Shown here: in pieces, positions 25,784 through 35,498 of the stretch
Position numbering within the stretch: the first letter of the stretch is position 1
How the letters are laid out: each line of letters begins with the position of its first letter
Assembly (NCBI GenBank): GCA_025517525.1
Contig: JAOPJZ010000002.1
Location: 1 to 64,000, forward strand
Direction: 5' to 3'
DNA length: 64,000 nucleotides
Source of the DNA: Natronosalvus hydrolyticus
Lineage (GTDB): Archaea; Halobacteriota; Halobacteria; Halobacteriales; Natrialbaceae
The notes under the pieces: model-generated
Database searches by the model: none
Seen by the model: the letters and a program-made list of their open reading frames with translations, nothing else
What the model was told of the DNA's origin: nothing
Made by a program: the position numbers and the translations under genes

Positions 25784-27130
25784 TCACTCGAGGTTCTCGA
25801 GGAACCGGTCGAACGCCCCGTTCTCGGGGTGAACGTGAACGTACGTCCCGAGTGACTGGTACTCGGTGAGTCCGTCGCGATCCCCGGTGATCCCCTTCCC
25901 GCGAATCGTCTCGAAGGCGAACCGGGCGTCCTTCCCGACATCGGCGCTCGAGTAGTGGAACTCGTGGCCTCGAATCGTCTCGCCGCGCCCGGCCGTGAGC
26001 GTTCCCTCGAGCGCCTCGAGTTCGACGTGATTGAGGGCCTGATATCGGTCGTGCATGGTCACGTCGGCCGGGAGAATGCCGGCCATCTCGTGGGTGTCGC
26101 CCGCTACCGTCGTGAGCGTCTGGCTCATCGCCATCAGGCCGCCACATTCCCCGAGGACTGGCAGCCCCTCCCTAGCACGCTCGCCGAGTTCGGCGAGCGT
26201 GCTACTCGACTCGAGTGTCGCCGCATGGAGTTCGGGATAGCCGCCGGGCAGGTAGACCGCGTCACAGTCGGGGACCGGATCGCCGGCGACGGGCGAGAAC
26301 GTCACCAGTTCGGCGCGCTGGCGAAATCGCTCGAGCGTCGCCGGATACCGGAAGCAAAAGGCAGCATCGTCGGCGACAGCGATGGTGGTGTCCACCGGAT
26401 CCCCGCCAGCGACGGCAATCGAATCGTCGTCCTCGAGGCCCGGCGGCACCCGCGCGATCGAGGCCAGCGCCTCTGCATCGAGCGTTTCGGCCGCTTCGGC
26501 GAGCGCCTCGCGGGGCAATCCCGCCTCCGCCCCCATCTCGAGTCCGAGGTGACGATCCGGAATCTCGAGATCGCTCGAGGGGGCGATCCGCCCGAAATAC
26601 GCCAGATCGTTGGGCAGAGCGTCACGAATCCCTTGTTCGTGACGACCGCCGTGGGCTCGCTGGGCGACGACTCCCGCCACCTCGACGTCGCGGCCGATAG
26701 TTGCGGCGTACTGCTGAAAGCCATAGGCCGTCGCCGCGACGCTCTCCATGCCCGCGTTGGCGTCGACGACGAGGACGACGGGGAGGTCGAGCGTTTCGGC
26801 GACCATTGCCGTGCTCGAACCGTCGCCGTCGTAGAGGCCCATGACGCCCTCGACCAAACAGACGTCGCCCTCGCCGTGAGCGTAGTTACGCCGGACGCCG
26901 TCCTCACCACAGAGCCACAGGTCGAGAGTCCGCGAGGGGCGGTCGAAGAGGGCCTCGTGATGGCTCGGATCGATGAAGTCGGGCCCCGCCTTCGCCGGTT
27001 GGACGCTGTAGCCGGCATCCTCGAGCGCCTGGCCGATGGCGAGTGTGGCAACGGTTTTACCAACACCGGAGCTGACACCCCCCACCACGAACCCGGCCGG
27101 GGGTTTGCCTTTCGGCTCACACCCACTCAT
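25784..27130 (-). CDS. cbiA: Cobyrinic acid a,c-diamide synthase
   Basis: A 448-residue protein. It amidates the a and c side chains of the corrin ring using ATP and glutamine. The N-terminal P-loop GVSSGVGKT (about 19-27) and GPDFIDPSHH belong to the ATP-binding synthase domain. The C-terminal class I amidotransferase has the Cys in VLGECGGLMAMS, and a late HVHPENG block carries the catalytic His. Length is normal for CbiA. Its start overlaps the stop of the damaged cbiE, so it was part of the cobalamin operon. Confidence 0.9.
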   Translation of the reverse strand: MSGCEPKGKPPAGFVVGGVSSGVGKTVATLAIGQALEDAGYSVQPAKAGPDFIDPSHHEALFDRPSRTLDLWLCGEDGVRRNYAHGEGDVCLVEGVMGLYDGDGSSTAMVAETLDLPVVLVVDANAGMESVAATAYGFQQYAATIGRDVEVAGVVAQRAHGGRHEQGIRDALPNDLAYFGRIAPSSDLEIPDRHLGLEMGAEAGLPREALAEAAETLDAEALASIARVPPGLEDDDSIAVAGGDPVDTTIAVADDAAFCFRYPATLERFRQRAELVTFSPVAGDPVPDCDAVYLPGGYPELHAATLESSSTLAELGERAREGLPVLGECGGLMAMSQTLTTVAGDTHEMAGILPADVTMHDRYQALNHVELEALEGTLTAGRGETIRGHEFHYSSADVGKDARFAFETIRGKGITGDRDGLTEYQSLGTYVHVHPENGAFDRFLENLE

Positions 27131-27786
27131 TCGATGCTCACCCCCCTTCGAACCGCCAGCACCGAGAGGTCCGAAAACGGGGTGGCCTCGGGGCCGTCGC
27201 CGCCCGCACGAGTCGCACGCTCTTCGAGGCTAAAGCGACCGATTGTCTCTTCGTCGTGAGTCAGGTGCTCGAGCACCAGCGCCTCGAGGCCGCCATCCGC
27301 GCCGTCCTCGAGCAAGAATCGAGCGATGTCGTCGGGCATACGGTCGTACGGCCGGGGCAGGAGCAGGAGGTGTCGGTCGCCCACGGCGGTCGCGAGTCGG
27401 TCCATATCCTCACTGAGGTCGCCACTCTTGTGAATGGTGACGAATTCGGTGTCCTCCATCGACGTCCGGGCCCGACTGGCGGCGATCTGGAGCGACGAGA
27501 TTCCAGGGATTACCCGGACAGGATGTGAGTCGTCAGTCGCCGCTCGCTCGACGGCGTCTTGCACTTTCCCGATGAACTGATGGCCTGAGTGGTTGGGATC
27601 GCCCATCAGAACTGCAGTCCCGGACTCGCCCGCTGCAACCCGTTCGCCGAACATCTCGAGCGCCGCGGCCTCGTCTTTGTACCCACAGGTCAGGACCCCG
27701 GTCTCCTCGGGAACGACCTCCGAGACGAACGCGACGACCGTCGAAAACCCGACGATAACGTCGGCCTCCCGGATCGCTCGCCGACC
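27127..27786 (-). pseudogene. cbiE: 5'-truncated cbiE (precorrin-6Y C5-methyltransferase)
   Basis: The frame is open from 27,786 and reads RAIREADVIVGFSTVV ... TCGYKDEAAAL, then continues through LMGDPNHSG and VIPGISSLQIAAS to the C-terminus. The first 15-20 residues, including the GxGPG SAM-binding loop, are missing: a stop codon lies at 27,787-27,789. The first ATG is at 27,654, about 45 residues further in. Methylase function is therefore doubtful. The break adjoins a piece of another gene. Confidence 0.7.
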
Positions 27787-27789
27787 TCA

Positions 27790-28126
27790 AAACGCTCCCG
27801 ACTGGGATCGAACGCCGCTCCCTGCCGGACTCGAAACGGCACGATCACTCCTCGAGCGCGACGATCCGGCTGCTGGCGTGGTTATGCTCGTTACCGATGG
27901 TAAAGCCAACGTTGCCGACGGAAGTCCAACCAGCACGACGCGAACGGCCACCCGGCGGCTGGCGAAAACGGCCGACCAGGTTCTCGTTGTGGACACCGAT
28001 ACGGAGGCTCGCCACGGGCTCACCAGGTGATCGTGGCTGAAACCGACGGCAACCGAATGCCGCTTTCGGCACTGACCGCAGAACGGGTCCGCTCGAGTGC
28101 GGATCGAACGATGACTGATTCGTAGC
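27790..28126 (+). pseudogene. C-terminal fragment of a ChlD/BchD-type VWA chelatase gene
   Basis: The fragment reads TPLPAGLETARSLLERDDPAAGVVMLVTDGKANVA..., with the LVTDGKAN strand typical of the VWA domain in magnesium/cobalt chelatase subunits, then ARRLAKTADQVLVVDT. After a one-base frameshift near 28,027 it continues IVAETDGNRMPLSALTAERV to a stop at 28,126. The larger upstream part is gone. Such genes neighbour cob genes in haloarchaea, which fits a deletion inside the cluster. Confidence 0.65.
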
Positions 28127-28147
28127 GACCGGGTCACACAGTAGTAG

Positions 28148-28182
28148 CGCGGAAGCCCACGACTTCAGTCGTGGGTACCTGA
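28148..28182. mobile_element. IS200/IS605-like end hairpin remnant
   Basis: CCCACGAC (28,156-28,163), loop TTCA, GTCGTGGG (28,168-28,175), preceded by GGAAG. Very similar hairpins form the ends of haloarchaeal IS200/IS605 elements that carry tnpB. No transposase gene is present here. A sibling is at 41,338. Confidence 0.45.
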
Positions 28183-28279
28183 CGAGAGACTGCCACCGCT
28201 CTCAAATCCGGCCCGCACATATCACTTGCACGAGACACCCACAGACCTTTCCCTCGAGTCGATGTAGTCCGGCGACACC

Positions 28280-28837
28280 ATGACAACAGCGACTGACAGC
28301 GTGGCGGCGTATGGCTACGGCGGCCGGTTTTACTGGCTGGTCGGCGGTGCGGCGGGCGGATTACTCAGTTCGGCGCTGTTTGGCGGGCTGTTGTGGCTGG
28401 TCGAGCCGACGATCATTACCGAGACGATACCGGCCATCTACGGTCTCGAGCCGGGGGCTGCCGGCTGGGGGTTCCACCTGCTACATGGCCTTTTGCTCGG
28501 TATCGGGTTCGGCCTCCTCATTAGTCGGCCGCTCGTGTTGGGGACGATCACCGCCACCGTCGAGACGGACCCGCTGGAGGCGCTGGGACCTGGGGCCCGG
28601 ATCACGATGGCAGGGATCGTTTACGGGCTCGCGATCTGGGCACTGTTGCCAGTGATCGCCCAGACGATCTGGATTACGGTCACTGGGATGGCTGACACGA
28701 CCTTCCCAACGATCGCGTTCGAAAGCCTGGTCGGCCACCTGCTGTGGGGGCTCGTCCTCGGGGCGGTGTTTTCGCTGTTCGTCGAGGTGAGGCCGGCGGC
28801 TCGAGACACAGCGGGTCCGTTCGACGAGCCTGAATAA
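28280..28837 (+). CDS. Haloarchaeal integral membrane protein
   Basis: A 185-residue protein with four hydrophobic segments: about residues 18-42, 60-82, 105-132 and 150-175, rich in Gly, Ala and Leu. It has a short acidic tail. No catalytic motif can be seen. It starts at the first ATG after a stretch of scar DNA and is followed by the USP/permease pair in the opposite direction. Family and role are not recognised. Confidence 0.65.
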   Translation: MTTATDSVAAYGYGGRFYWLVGGAAGGLLSSALFGGLLWLVEPTIITETIPAIYGLEPGAAGWGFHLLHGLLLGIGFGLLISRPLVLGTITATVETDPLEALGPGARITMAGIVYGLAIWALLPVIAQTIWITVTGMADTTFPTIAFESLVGHLLWGLVLGAVFSLFVEVRPAARDTAGPFDEPE

Positions 28838-28948
28838 GTATTCAGGAAACTCGGTCACCGAGATGCCGAGGGCGTGTCCCTCGAGCGGTTTCGACCAGCG
28901 TCGCCGAAAGTATTTCTCGGGTTCGATTTTCAGTGGTCGGACACTTCG

Positions 28949-29722
28949 TTACTGACCGTCGACTCTCGCTTCGGTATTCGAGCCGTTCTCACCGTTGGCC
29001 TCGAGATACCGCCGTCTGACAACCAGCACGGGACAGACGGCCTGCTCGGCGACAATTTCGGAGGCATCACCGAAGATCAGTTCGCGGACGGACGGCTGAG
29101 TCTCGCCGAGGACGACGAGGTCGTGGTCGTCGGCCGCCTCAAGTATCACCTCGAGCGGGTCGTCGTCGACGACGACCGATTGGGTGACGCGGGACCGGTG
29201 GACGCCCGTCTCTTCGAGGGTTGCTGTGGCTTCCTCGAGCAGACCCTCGCCGACGGCCCGTCCGTCGTCGTCGTCGCTGGCAACGTGTAAGAGGGTTATT
29301 TCAATATCCGTGCCAGCGACGACGGACCCCACGAGTCTGGCGATGTGCTCGACGTTGACGTCGCCGCGAATCGGCACGAGTGCGTCTTCGAGAACCGGTG
29401 CAGGATTCAACAGCAGAACGGAATCACAGGTGTGTTCGACGGCGAGCCGTTCGAACGTTTTCATGGCGTCGTGGGTGAACACCAGCCGTTTCGTGACATC
29501 GCCACCGGCGTTCTCGAACGCGGTGACGAGGTCGTCGAGTTCGTCCTGTGCTTTGTCCTCGAACTGATTTCGTGCCTGACTCGGTGCCGTCTGGTCGGGG
29601 ACCTCGTGGTAGCCAAGCAGGACTACCGGGACGGAACTGAACGTTTCGACTATCGTTTCGGGCACCATCTGGCCGCGCAGTATCTCGACTGGCAACAGCA
29701 CCCGGTGTGGAGCGTTAGACAT
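28949..29722 (-). CDS. Universal stress protein pair-domain protein
   Basis: A 257-residue protein from the ATG at 29722. The C-terminal half is a recognisable USP domain ending [22 protein letters not shown]...CPVLVVRR; the N-terminal half is a related but diverged Rossmann-like unit ([12 protein letters not shown]). Its start overlaps the stop of the amino-acid permease by eight bases, a pairing common in haloarchaea, where the USP may regulate the transporter. A longer N-terminal extension is rejected because it runs into the permease gene. Confidence 0.8.
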   Translation of the reverse strand: MSNAPHRVLLPVEILRGQMVPETIVETFSSVPVVLLGYHEVPDQTAPSQARNQFEDKAQDELDDLVTAFENAGGDVTKRLVFTHDAMKTFERLAVEHTCDSVLLLNPAPVLEDALVPIRGDVNVEHIARLVGSVVAGTDIEITLLHVASDDDDGRAVGEGLLEEATATLEETGVHRSRVTQSVVVDDDPLEVILEAADDHDLVVLGETQPSVRELIFGDASEIVAEQAVCPVLVVRRRYLEANGENGSNTEARVDGQ

Positions 29723-31115
29723 CGGTGACCCCTCCTCGTAGCGATACGTCTCGAGCGTAATAGAAGTACCATACAGCCGCTCCGACCATGACGACGATGC
29801 CGATGGCCTGCGAGAGGCGATCCATGAACGCGATGAGTCCGAAACTCGAGAGGGCACCGATCACGGGGACGAACGGATACCCCGGCGTCACGAACGACGG
29901 GTCGTACCAGTCGGGGTCTTCCCGTCGAATCACGAGCAAGGCGACACAGATCAGACCGTACATCACCAGATGCAGGAAGGAAGCGACCTCTGCCAGCAGT
30001 TCGGTCTGGCCGGTAGCGACCAGCACGATGACGGGACCGCCGACGAGCGCCAGCGCGATGTGTGGCGTGCCGTATTTGAGGTTGACGCGACTCGCCTGTG
30101 GCGGGACGAGGGCGTCCCGACTCGTCGCGTACAGGGCTCGCGAGGCCGACAGAATCGAGGCGTTCGCACTCGAGACGGTGGCGAGCAAGCCCGCGATGAG
30201 GATGGCGACGGCCCCGGGCAGGCCGAAGAACTCGCGGGTAACTTCGACAATAGCGGTCTCTCCGGCTTGCTCGAGTTCGCCGGTTCCGAGGGCGCTGGTC
30301 GCGACGAAGATGGTGAGGACGTAAAAGATACCGACGATGACGACGGAGCCGACCATTGCGATGGGGAGATTGCGGCCGGGGTCCGTTATCTCGCCCGCGA
30401 CGGTCGCAACCTGGGCGAAGCCGAGATACGACGTGAAGACGAGGGCAGCCGTCGTCAACACCGGGAAGTAGCCCTCGGGTGCGAACGCTTCGGGGACCGT
30501 TTCTCGGCCGAAGATCCCGACGCTGTCAAGGATACCGTACAGGAGGAAAATCGAGAGGATAACGAGCAACAGCGAGACGATGGCGTTCTGGAGCGTGGCG
30601 GTGTTTTCGGTCCCGCCCATACTCATTGCCGTCAGGCCGACCGCGCCGATGACGCCCAGACCGGCGACAAACAGCGCGCGATTACCGATATCGATTCCCA
30701 TCTCGAGGAAGACGGCAACGGCGTACTCGCCGAAGCCGACGAGATAAAATGCCGAGGCGAAGACCAGGCCGAGCCACAGACTGATGCCGACGATGGCGCC
30801 GAAGGCGGCGCCCATGCCTCGCGAAATAAAGAAGTAGCCGCCGCCGCTTCTGGGCATCGCGGTGGCGAGTTCGGCCGTCGGGACGGCGACGAGCAAGGCG
30901 ATTACCGCACCGATAGCGAACGACACCATTGCGGCGGGCCCTGCCTCGCCCGCCGCCAGCCCCGGAAAGACGAATATCCCGGCACCGATCATCGTTCCGA
31001 TACCGATGGTGAGTCCACCGGTGAGACCGATGGTTCGCTCGAGTTCGGTGCCCTCCTCGTGTTTCGTGGCCTCCTCGGTGACCGTTCTCGTATCAGGTGG
31101 GGGCTCTTCGCTCAT
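29715..31115 (-). CDS. APC-family amino acid permease
   Basis: A 466-residue protein with about 12 hydrophobic helices. The first helix carries [19 protein letters not shown], the unwound GxG substrate-site signature of the APC superfamily. [16 protein letters not shown] segment follows. It imports amino acids or amines across the plasma membrane in symport or exchange. It is co-transcribed with the USP gene. The substrate cannot be told. Confidence 0.88.
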   Translation of the reverse strand: MSEEPPPDTRTVTEEATKHEEGTELERTIGLTGGLTIGIGTMIGAGIFVFPGLAAGEAGPAAMVSFAIGAVIALLVAVPTAELATAMPRSGGGYFFISRGMGAAFGAIVGISLWLGLVFASAFYLVGFGEYAVAVFLEMGIDIGNRALFVAGLGVIGAVGLTAMSMGGTENTATLQNAIVSLLLVILSIFLLYGILDSVGIFGRETVPEAFAPEGYFPVLTTAALVFTSYLGFAQVATVAGEITDPGRNLPIAMVGSVVIVGIFYVLTIFVATSALGTGELEQAGETAIVEVTREFFGLPGAVAILIAGLLATVSSANASILSASRALYATSRDALVPPQASRVNLKYGTPHIALALVGGPVIVLVATGQTELLAEVASFLHLVMYGLICVALLVIRREDPDWYDPSFVTPGYPFVPVIGALSSFGLIAFMDRLSQAIGIVVMVGAAVWYFYYARDVSLRGGVTDV

Positions 31116-31223
31116 ATTTGACTGTTTGAATCACTGATGAAAGGGTGTTTTGCTAGTACATCGAACAGATTCCTTATATGACAGCCTGTCCAAAACAGAT
31201 ACTCGAACGGAGTTATCCTACCT

Positions 31224-32468
31224 ATGCTCTCTGAATCCTGGATATCCTGGCTGCCGCCCGATGTCGTGAAACTGCTGGTTGCCGTCGTACTCGGGATGTT
31301 TCTCGGCCTCGAGCGCGAGTGGTCGGAAAAAGACGCCGGCATTCGGACCTTCGCGCTCATCACGCTCGCCGGTGCGGTGTTTACCATCCTCGAGATGCCG
31401 GCACTACTGGTCATCGCGGGCGTGCTCGTGCTGGCACAGGGAATTATGCTGGGCATCCGTGGCGTTTTCGCTGACGAAGCGGGACTCTCGTTGACCACGT
31501 CGATCAGCATGATGGTCGCCTACGGCGTCGGGATTCTCGTCGCTTCGGGGCTGTTTATCGAGGGCGTCGTCGTCGCATTACTTTCCTCGCTGCTGCTGGT
31601 CTTGCGCCGTGAACTGCACGGATTCGCCCAGGACCTCTCGAAAGAGGAGGTTCGCAGCGCCAGCGAACTCGCCATCCTGGCGTTCGTGATTTATCCGTTG
31701 TTGCCCGACGAACAGTTGGGGCCGTGGAACGCAATCAACCCGCGTGTCGTCTGGTTGCTCGTCATCGCCATGAGCGCCATCGGCTTCGTGAACTACATCA
31801 TCATCCAGAAGTACGGCACTCGAGGCATCGGCGTGAGCGGTTTCGTCGGCGGTCTCGTCAACTCGACGGCCGTCGTCGGCGAAATCGCCTCCCGCTCGAA
31901 TCGAAACGAGGCATTCGCCGGCCTCGCCGTGAGTGGTATCTTGCTCGCTGATGCCGCAATGGCGTTTCGGAACACGCTCATCATCGTGTTTTTTCTGCCG
32001 GAACTCGCGCCGGTCATCGGCACCCCGCTGCTCGCGATCACCGTCGCCGGCATCGGGCTCTCGGTGGTCATGGGAAGCTGGAGTGAGGCGTTCGACGCCG
32101 AACTGAAATCCCCGTTCAGCCTACGTAGCGCGCTCAAATTCGGCTCGCTGTTCTTGCTGGTGCTGGTCGTCTCGGCTGCAGCCCAGGTGACCTTCGGCTC
32201 GACCGGCTTTCTGGTGACGGCCTTTTTCAGTGGTCTGGTCTCGAGCGGGTCTGTCGCGACGACGGCCGTGGTGCTGGTCGGTTCCGAACAGCTTTCAGTG
32301 ACGGAGGCCGCTGCCGGCGTGGTCGTCGCGACCTCGGCCAGTATCCTGGTCAAAATCGGGCTGGCGGCGACGGTCGACCGCTCGCTCATCAAACCGGTCG
32401 GCCTCGCCAGCCTGGTGCTCATTGGCGTCGGAGCGGTCGTCACCGCGGTGACCTTTACGTTCGTCTGA
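31224..32468 (+). CDS. MgtC/SapB family membrane protein with DUF4010 domain
   Basis: A 414-residue protein of about 12 helices. The N-terminal MgtC-like part shows GMFLGLEREWSEKDAGIRTFALITLAGAVFT. The C-terminal DUF4010 part holds FVGGLVNSTAVVGEIASRS. Such proteins are linked to magnesium homeostasis in bacteria, but no transport activity has been settled for this archaeal form. It is divergently transcribed from the permease with a 108-base gap. Confidence 0.85.
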   Translation: MLSESWISWLPPDVVKLLVAVVLGMFLGLEREWSEKDAGIRTFALITLAGAVFTILEMPALLVIAGVLVLAQGIMLGIRGVFADEAGLSLTTSISMMVAYGVGILVASGLFIEGVVVALLSSLLLVLRRELHGFAQDLSKEEVRSASELAILAFVIYPLLPDEQLGPWNAINPRVVWLLVIAMSAIGFVNYIIIQKYGTRGIGVSGFVGGLVNSTAVVGEIASRSNRNEAFAGLAVSGILLADAAMAFRNTLIIVFFLPELAPVIGTPLLAITVAGIGLSVVMGSWSEAFDAELKSPFSLRSALKFGSLFLLVLVVSAAAQVTFGSTGFLVTAFFSGLVSSGSVATTAVVLVGSEQLSVTEAAAGVVVATSASILVKIGLAATVDRSLIKPVGLASLVLIGVGAVVTAVTFTFV

Positions 32469-32523
32469 CGCTCGAGTCTGCAGTTTCGAACTGGAAACCG
32501 ACTTGGAGCAATCTGCGACCGGA

Positions 32524-33618
32524 TCAGGCGTCCGCTTCCTCGTCTTCGGCGTTCCCCTCTCGCCAGTCCTCGAGGTCATCGTCGTCGGCGTCGTCGATAC
32601 GATTTTCGTAGTAGGCCATCGGGTGCGGAATTCGCTCACAGAGGTCGTCTTTGTTCACGCAGTCTCCGTACGACTGCATCGTCGCACACGAGGGCGGCGA
32701 GTAGTCAGTTGGCGACGTATCCCCGCGGATGTGGTCGGTCTGATAGCGGGTCATCTCCTCGCCGAAACTCGAGTTGACGCGGTAGAGGTCGACGATTTCG
32801 TCGGTTTCCATACCAATGCTCGTCAGAAACGACGTGATCGCAAATCGGGAGTGGTGGGGGAGGTGTTCGCCCTTCTGGATGTCGTCGAGCAGCGCCTTCA
32901 TACACGGTGGGAACAGATCGGGCACGACGGTATCGATTTCGCGCGTGAGATCGAGATCGGCGAGCACCTCGCGGACGGCCTGGGCTTCGGGCTCGAGGCT
33001 CTCGGCAATGGATTCGGGCACGTCGAACGGGAGGCCGTCTTCGACGCGCTCGCGAACGGCCTCGCGAACGAGCGTCAGCAGTTCGGCTTCGGAGATCGGT
33101 ACCCGGCCGTCGGCCAGCGCGCGGTTGACCAGCAGCCACTCGTCGCCCCAGAGATCGCTCGAAAGCGGGAGATACGCGCCGACGTCGATTCGGTAGCCAT
33201 CGGGATCGTCGACGTCGCCGATGGGGTGAACGGCGTCGACGAGGTCGAACTCGGCGAGCAGGTCCTCGAGGTCGACACCGCTCGATTCGACGCTCTTGAG
33301 TTCGGTCGTGTCGGTGAAATCGGCCGTAAACCGGTCGAAGGCGGCTTCAGCCTCCGCGCGGGCGTACTTCCGAATCAGCATTCGTTCGGCGACCAGCGAG
33401 ACGAGCACGCGTGCGACGGGATAGGAGAGCAACTCGACGCGGCTGTCACGACTGGGTTCGCCCGTTTCGCCGTCCTCGAGCGAGGAGAGCACGCGCTCGC
33501 GGGCGCGATCGACGACCGCCCCATCCTGTTCGACGATGGTCGCCAGATCGACTGCCTCCGTCGCGACGGCTTCGCGGGCGCCTTCGAGGAACGGGTATCT
33601 GGCGTGCAGCCGCTTCAT
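32524..33618 (-). CDS. priL: DNA primase large subunit
   Basis: A 364-residue protein starting at MKRLHARYPFLEGAR; a 12-residue upstream extension is possible. It is the regulatory, iron-sulfur subunit of archaeal primase that works with PriS to make replication primers. Cysteines at CMKALLDD, CATMQSYGDC and DLCERIPHP fit the four-cysteine [4Fe-4S] cluster in the C-terminal domain. The C-terminal tail is acidic. PriS is not in the window. Confidence 0.9.
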   Translation of the reverse strand: MKRLHARYPFLEGAREAVATEAVDLATIVEQDGAVVDRARERVLSSLEDGETGEPSRDSRVELLSYPVARVLVSLVAERMLIRKYARAEAEAAFDRFTADFTDTTELKSVESSGVDLEDLLAEFDLVDAVHPIGDVDDPDGYRIDVGAYLPLSSDLWGDEWLLVNRALADGRVPISEAELLTLVREAVRERVEDGLPFDVPESIAESLEPEAQAVREVLADLDLTREIDTVVPDLFPPCMKALLDDIQKGEHLPHHSRFAITSFLTSIGMETDEIVDLYRVNSSFGEEMTRYQTDHIRGDTSPTDYSPPSCATMQSYGDCVNKDDLCERIPHPMAYYENRIDDADDDDLEDWREGNAEDEEADA

Positions 33619-33713
33619 CGATCTGTATATTCTACTGGGGGTGGTTAAGTTCACGGATTGTCGCCCGGAGCGGACCGTGTCCGTTCAAGGTGATCGCGCT
33701 CGTCGGTGGGCGT

Positions 33714-34601
33714 ATGCCACGGGTCTCGAGCGACGGTGTGTCGATCAGCTACGAACGCGATCGCGGCGATGGCCCCACGGTCGTCCTGCTGGGTGGGCTC
33801 GGTCTCGGCCGCTGGATGTGGCGCTGGCAACGCGACGCCCTCGCAGGCTACGACGTCATCGCAGGCTACGACGTCATCGTGCCGGACACCCGCGGCACGA
33901 GTCGCTCTGACGCTGGGTTGCCGCCAGTGGTTCCCCGCCTCCCGCGCCGGCTCCGTTCGCGGTTGCTTCGCTCCCGATTTCGCTACGACGTCGAGCAACT
34001 GGCGGCTGACCTCGAGGTCGTCCTCGACGATGCGGGGGTCTACAACGCCCACCTCGTTGGGGCCAACCTCGGGGGGATGATCGCTTTGCAGTACGCTCTC
34101 GAGCACCGACGTGCGTCTTCGCTAACGCTCATCGGGACGAGCCACGGCGGTGTCGATGCGGTGGGGATTGACGAAGACGTTCCCGCACAGTTGCTGTCGA
34201 CGACGGGTTCCCCGCGTGCGTCAACCAGAGAGCGGCTTCGACCCCTCTTTAGTGATCGATTCACCAACCGCAACCCACACCTTCTGGACCGCATCATCGA
34301 GTGGCAACTCGAGTACGGTGCGCCGGACCCGGCACTCGAGGCCCAGCTGGGTGCGCTCGAGTCGTTCGACGTTGGCGACCGCCTCGAGGAAATCCGGGTG
34401 CCAACGCTCGTCATCCACGGGTCAGACGACCGAGTGATTCCGGTGTGGAACGGCCGACTGCTCGATATCAAGCTGCCCGCGAGTCAGTACCTCGAGATCG
34501 AGGGCGGGTCACACGCCTGTGGGATCGAACACGCCGAGCAGGTCACCGACCGGTTACTGTCGTTTTTGCGGGAACTCGAGGCGACGCCCGCGAGTACGTG
34601 A
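33714..34601 (+). CDS. Alpha/beta hydrolase-fold protein lacking the usual nucleophile
   Basis: A 295-residue protein from the ATG at 33714. The oxyanion strand VVLLGGLGLGR, the elbow region HLVGANLGGM and late VPTLVIHGSDDRVIP (Asp) and GGSHACG (His) are all visible. The elbow reads GANLG where active hydrolases have GxSxG, so the Ser is replaced by Asn. Near residue 45-56 the chain contains AGYDVIAGYDVI from an 18-bp tandem duplication. It may be a binding protein or a catalytically changed enzyme. Divergent from priL. Confidence 0.75.
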   Translation: MPRVSSDGVSISYERDRGDGPTVVLLGGLGLGRWMWRWQRDALAGYDVIAGYDVIVPDTRGTSRSDAGLPPVVPRLPRRLRSRLLRSRFRYDVEQLAADLEVVLDDAGVYNAHLVGANLGGMIALQYALEHRRASSLTLIGTSHGGVDAVGIDEDVPAQLLSTTGSPRASTRERLRPLFSDRFTNRNPHLLDRIIEWQLEYGAPDPALEAQLGALESFDVGDRLEEIRVPTLVIHGSDDRVIPVWNGRLLDIKLPASQYLEIEGGSHACGIEHAEQVTDRLLSFLRELEATPAST

Positions 34602-34641
34602 GGTGAAAGCGAGTACGTGAGGGGGAACGTTGTCGTCTTGC

Positions 34642-34974
34642 TCACTCGAGCGGATCGGTAATCTTCGCGGGATGTTTCGGTCGGACGACGGTCACCTGGC
34701 CGTCGCCGGTAACGTGCACGCGAAAGCCCTCGAACGTGAACTCGAATTGCTGTGGTTGGCTGTTCGAACCGTCCTCGAGGGGGCTGGAAAAGAGGGCATT
34801 GAGGGCATCAGGGTCCGTGACGTCGTAGATGGGCGGGAGCTCGAAGACTGACTGGCCGGTTGCTTCCGCGACCAGGTCGACGATCGTCTCGACGGGGCCA
34901 ACTGCTGGGTCGAACGAGTCGGTATACCGTTTTCGTGGGGACGACGCTGTTGGCGGCTCATCGGTGGAGACCAT
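34642..34974 (-). CDS. HalOD1 output-domain protein
   Basis: A 110-residue protein with the haloarchaeal output-domain pattern: VETIVDLVAEATGQSVFELPPIYDVTDPDALNALF, then QFEFTFEGFRVHVTGDGQVTV. HalOD1 domains are found alone or joined to sensor domains and are thought to pass signals to partners. ATG at 34974 is preferred over the one at 34986. No sensor gene adjoins it. Confidence 0.8.
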   Translation of the reverse strand: MVSTDEPPTASSPRKRYTDSFDPAVGPVETIVDLVAEATGQSVFELPPIYDVTDPDALNALFSSPLEDGSNSQPQQFEFTFEGFRVHVTGDGQVTVVRPKHPAKITDPLE

Positions 34975-35125
34975 ACACGCTGGCACTCACGTCGACCCCC
35001 TATGCTCGAGGCTGGCCATATGGACGTTTTAAATATCGTATTCGTGTGACGGGCTCACACGCCCATCAGGTCGTAAGGAAATTTTGGGCAGCCATCTTTT
35101 AAGTCGAGGACGCCGTCCGAAACGT

Positions 35126-35191
35126 CCAGGCAACCGTAACGCTCAGTCCCGGCGTACACCAGGCAAGCGTAACGTTCAGTCCCGCCGTACA
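35126..35191. repeat. 33-bp tandem duplication
   Basis: Two adjacent 33-base units, beginning CCAGGCAA, at 35,126-35,158 and 35,159-35,191 with about three differences. They lie in the leader of the small membrane-protein gene at 35,227 and may hold a duplicated regulatory site. Confidence 0.55.
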
Positions 35192-35226
35192 CAACGTTCA
35201 TACGTGTTGACGAAAAAGTCCCGAGT

Positions 35227-35409
35227 ATGAGTTCGACACTTCAGCTCGTCGGGATGGGCGTCCTCGCGATCATCGCGCTCTGGGTTCTCCTCCAGCTCGT
35301 GGGGATCGTCTTCAGCATCGTCTCGACGATCGTCAGCTTCCTCGTCAGTCTGCTCCTCCTCGCGATTATCGCCGTCCTGGTCTACTTTGCGTTCACCGCG
35401 CTCACGTAG
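35227..35409 (+). CDS. Small two-helix membrane protein
   Basis: A 60-residue protein made almost wholly of two long hydrophobic helices (about 5-32 and 36-58) with very short polar ends. Such haloarchaeal micro-proteins are often conserved but uncharacterised. The ATG at 35227 follows a tandem repeat leader. The gene is convergent with glmM. Confidence 0.6.
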   Translation: MSSTLQLVGMGVLAIIALWVLLQLVGIVFSIVSTIVSFLVSLLLLAIIAVLVYFAFTALT

Positions 35410-35498
35410 ACTGGTTCCCGAGTTCCTGCGTTCTGTTTTGCTGTCCTGTGTCTTCCTCACGAGTCATCCCTGATCGGTAAGAGACAGCAACGAACCTA

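Noticed and set aside
25955..27259. 434-residue open frame on the plus strand opposite cbiA
   Set aside because: It is the antisense shadow of cbiA, whose motifs are clear; GC-rich third positions keep the opposite strand open.
29970..31121. 383-residue frame opposite the amino acid permease
   Set aside because: Arg/Asp-rich shadow without domains; the permease on the other strand has clear helices and motifs.
32503..33648. 381-residue frame opposite priL
   Set aside because: Antisense shadow; the primase motifs and cysteines are on the minus strand.
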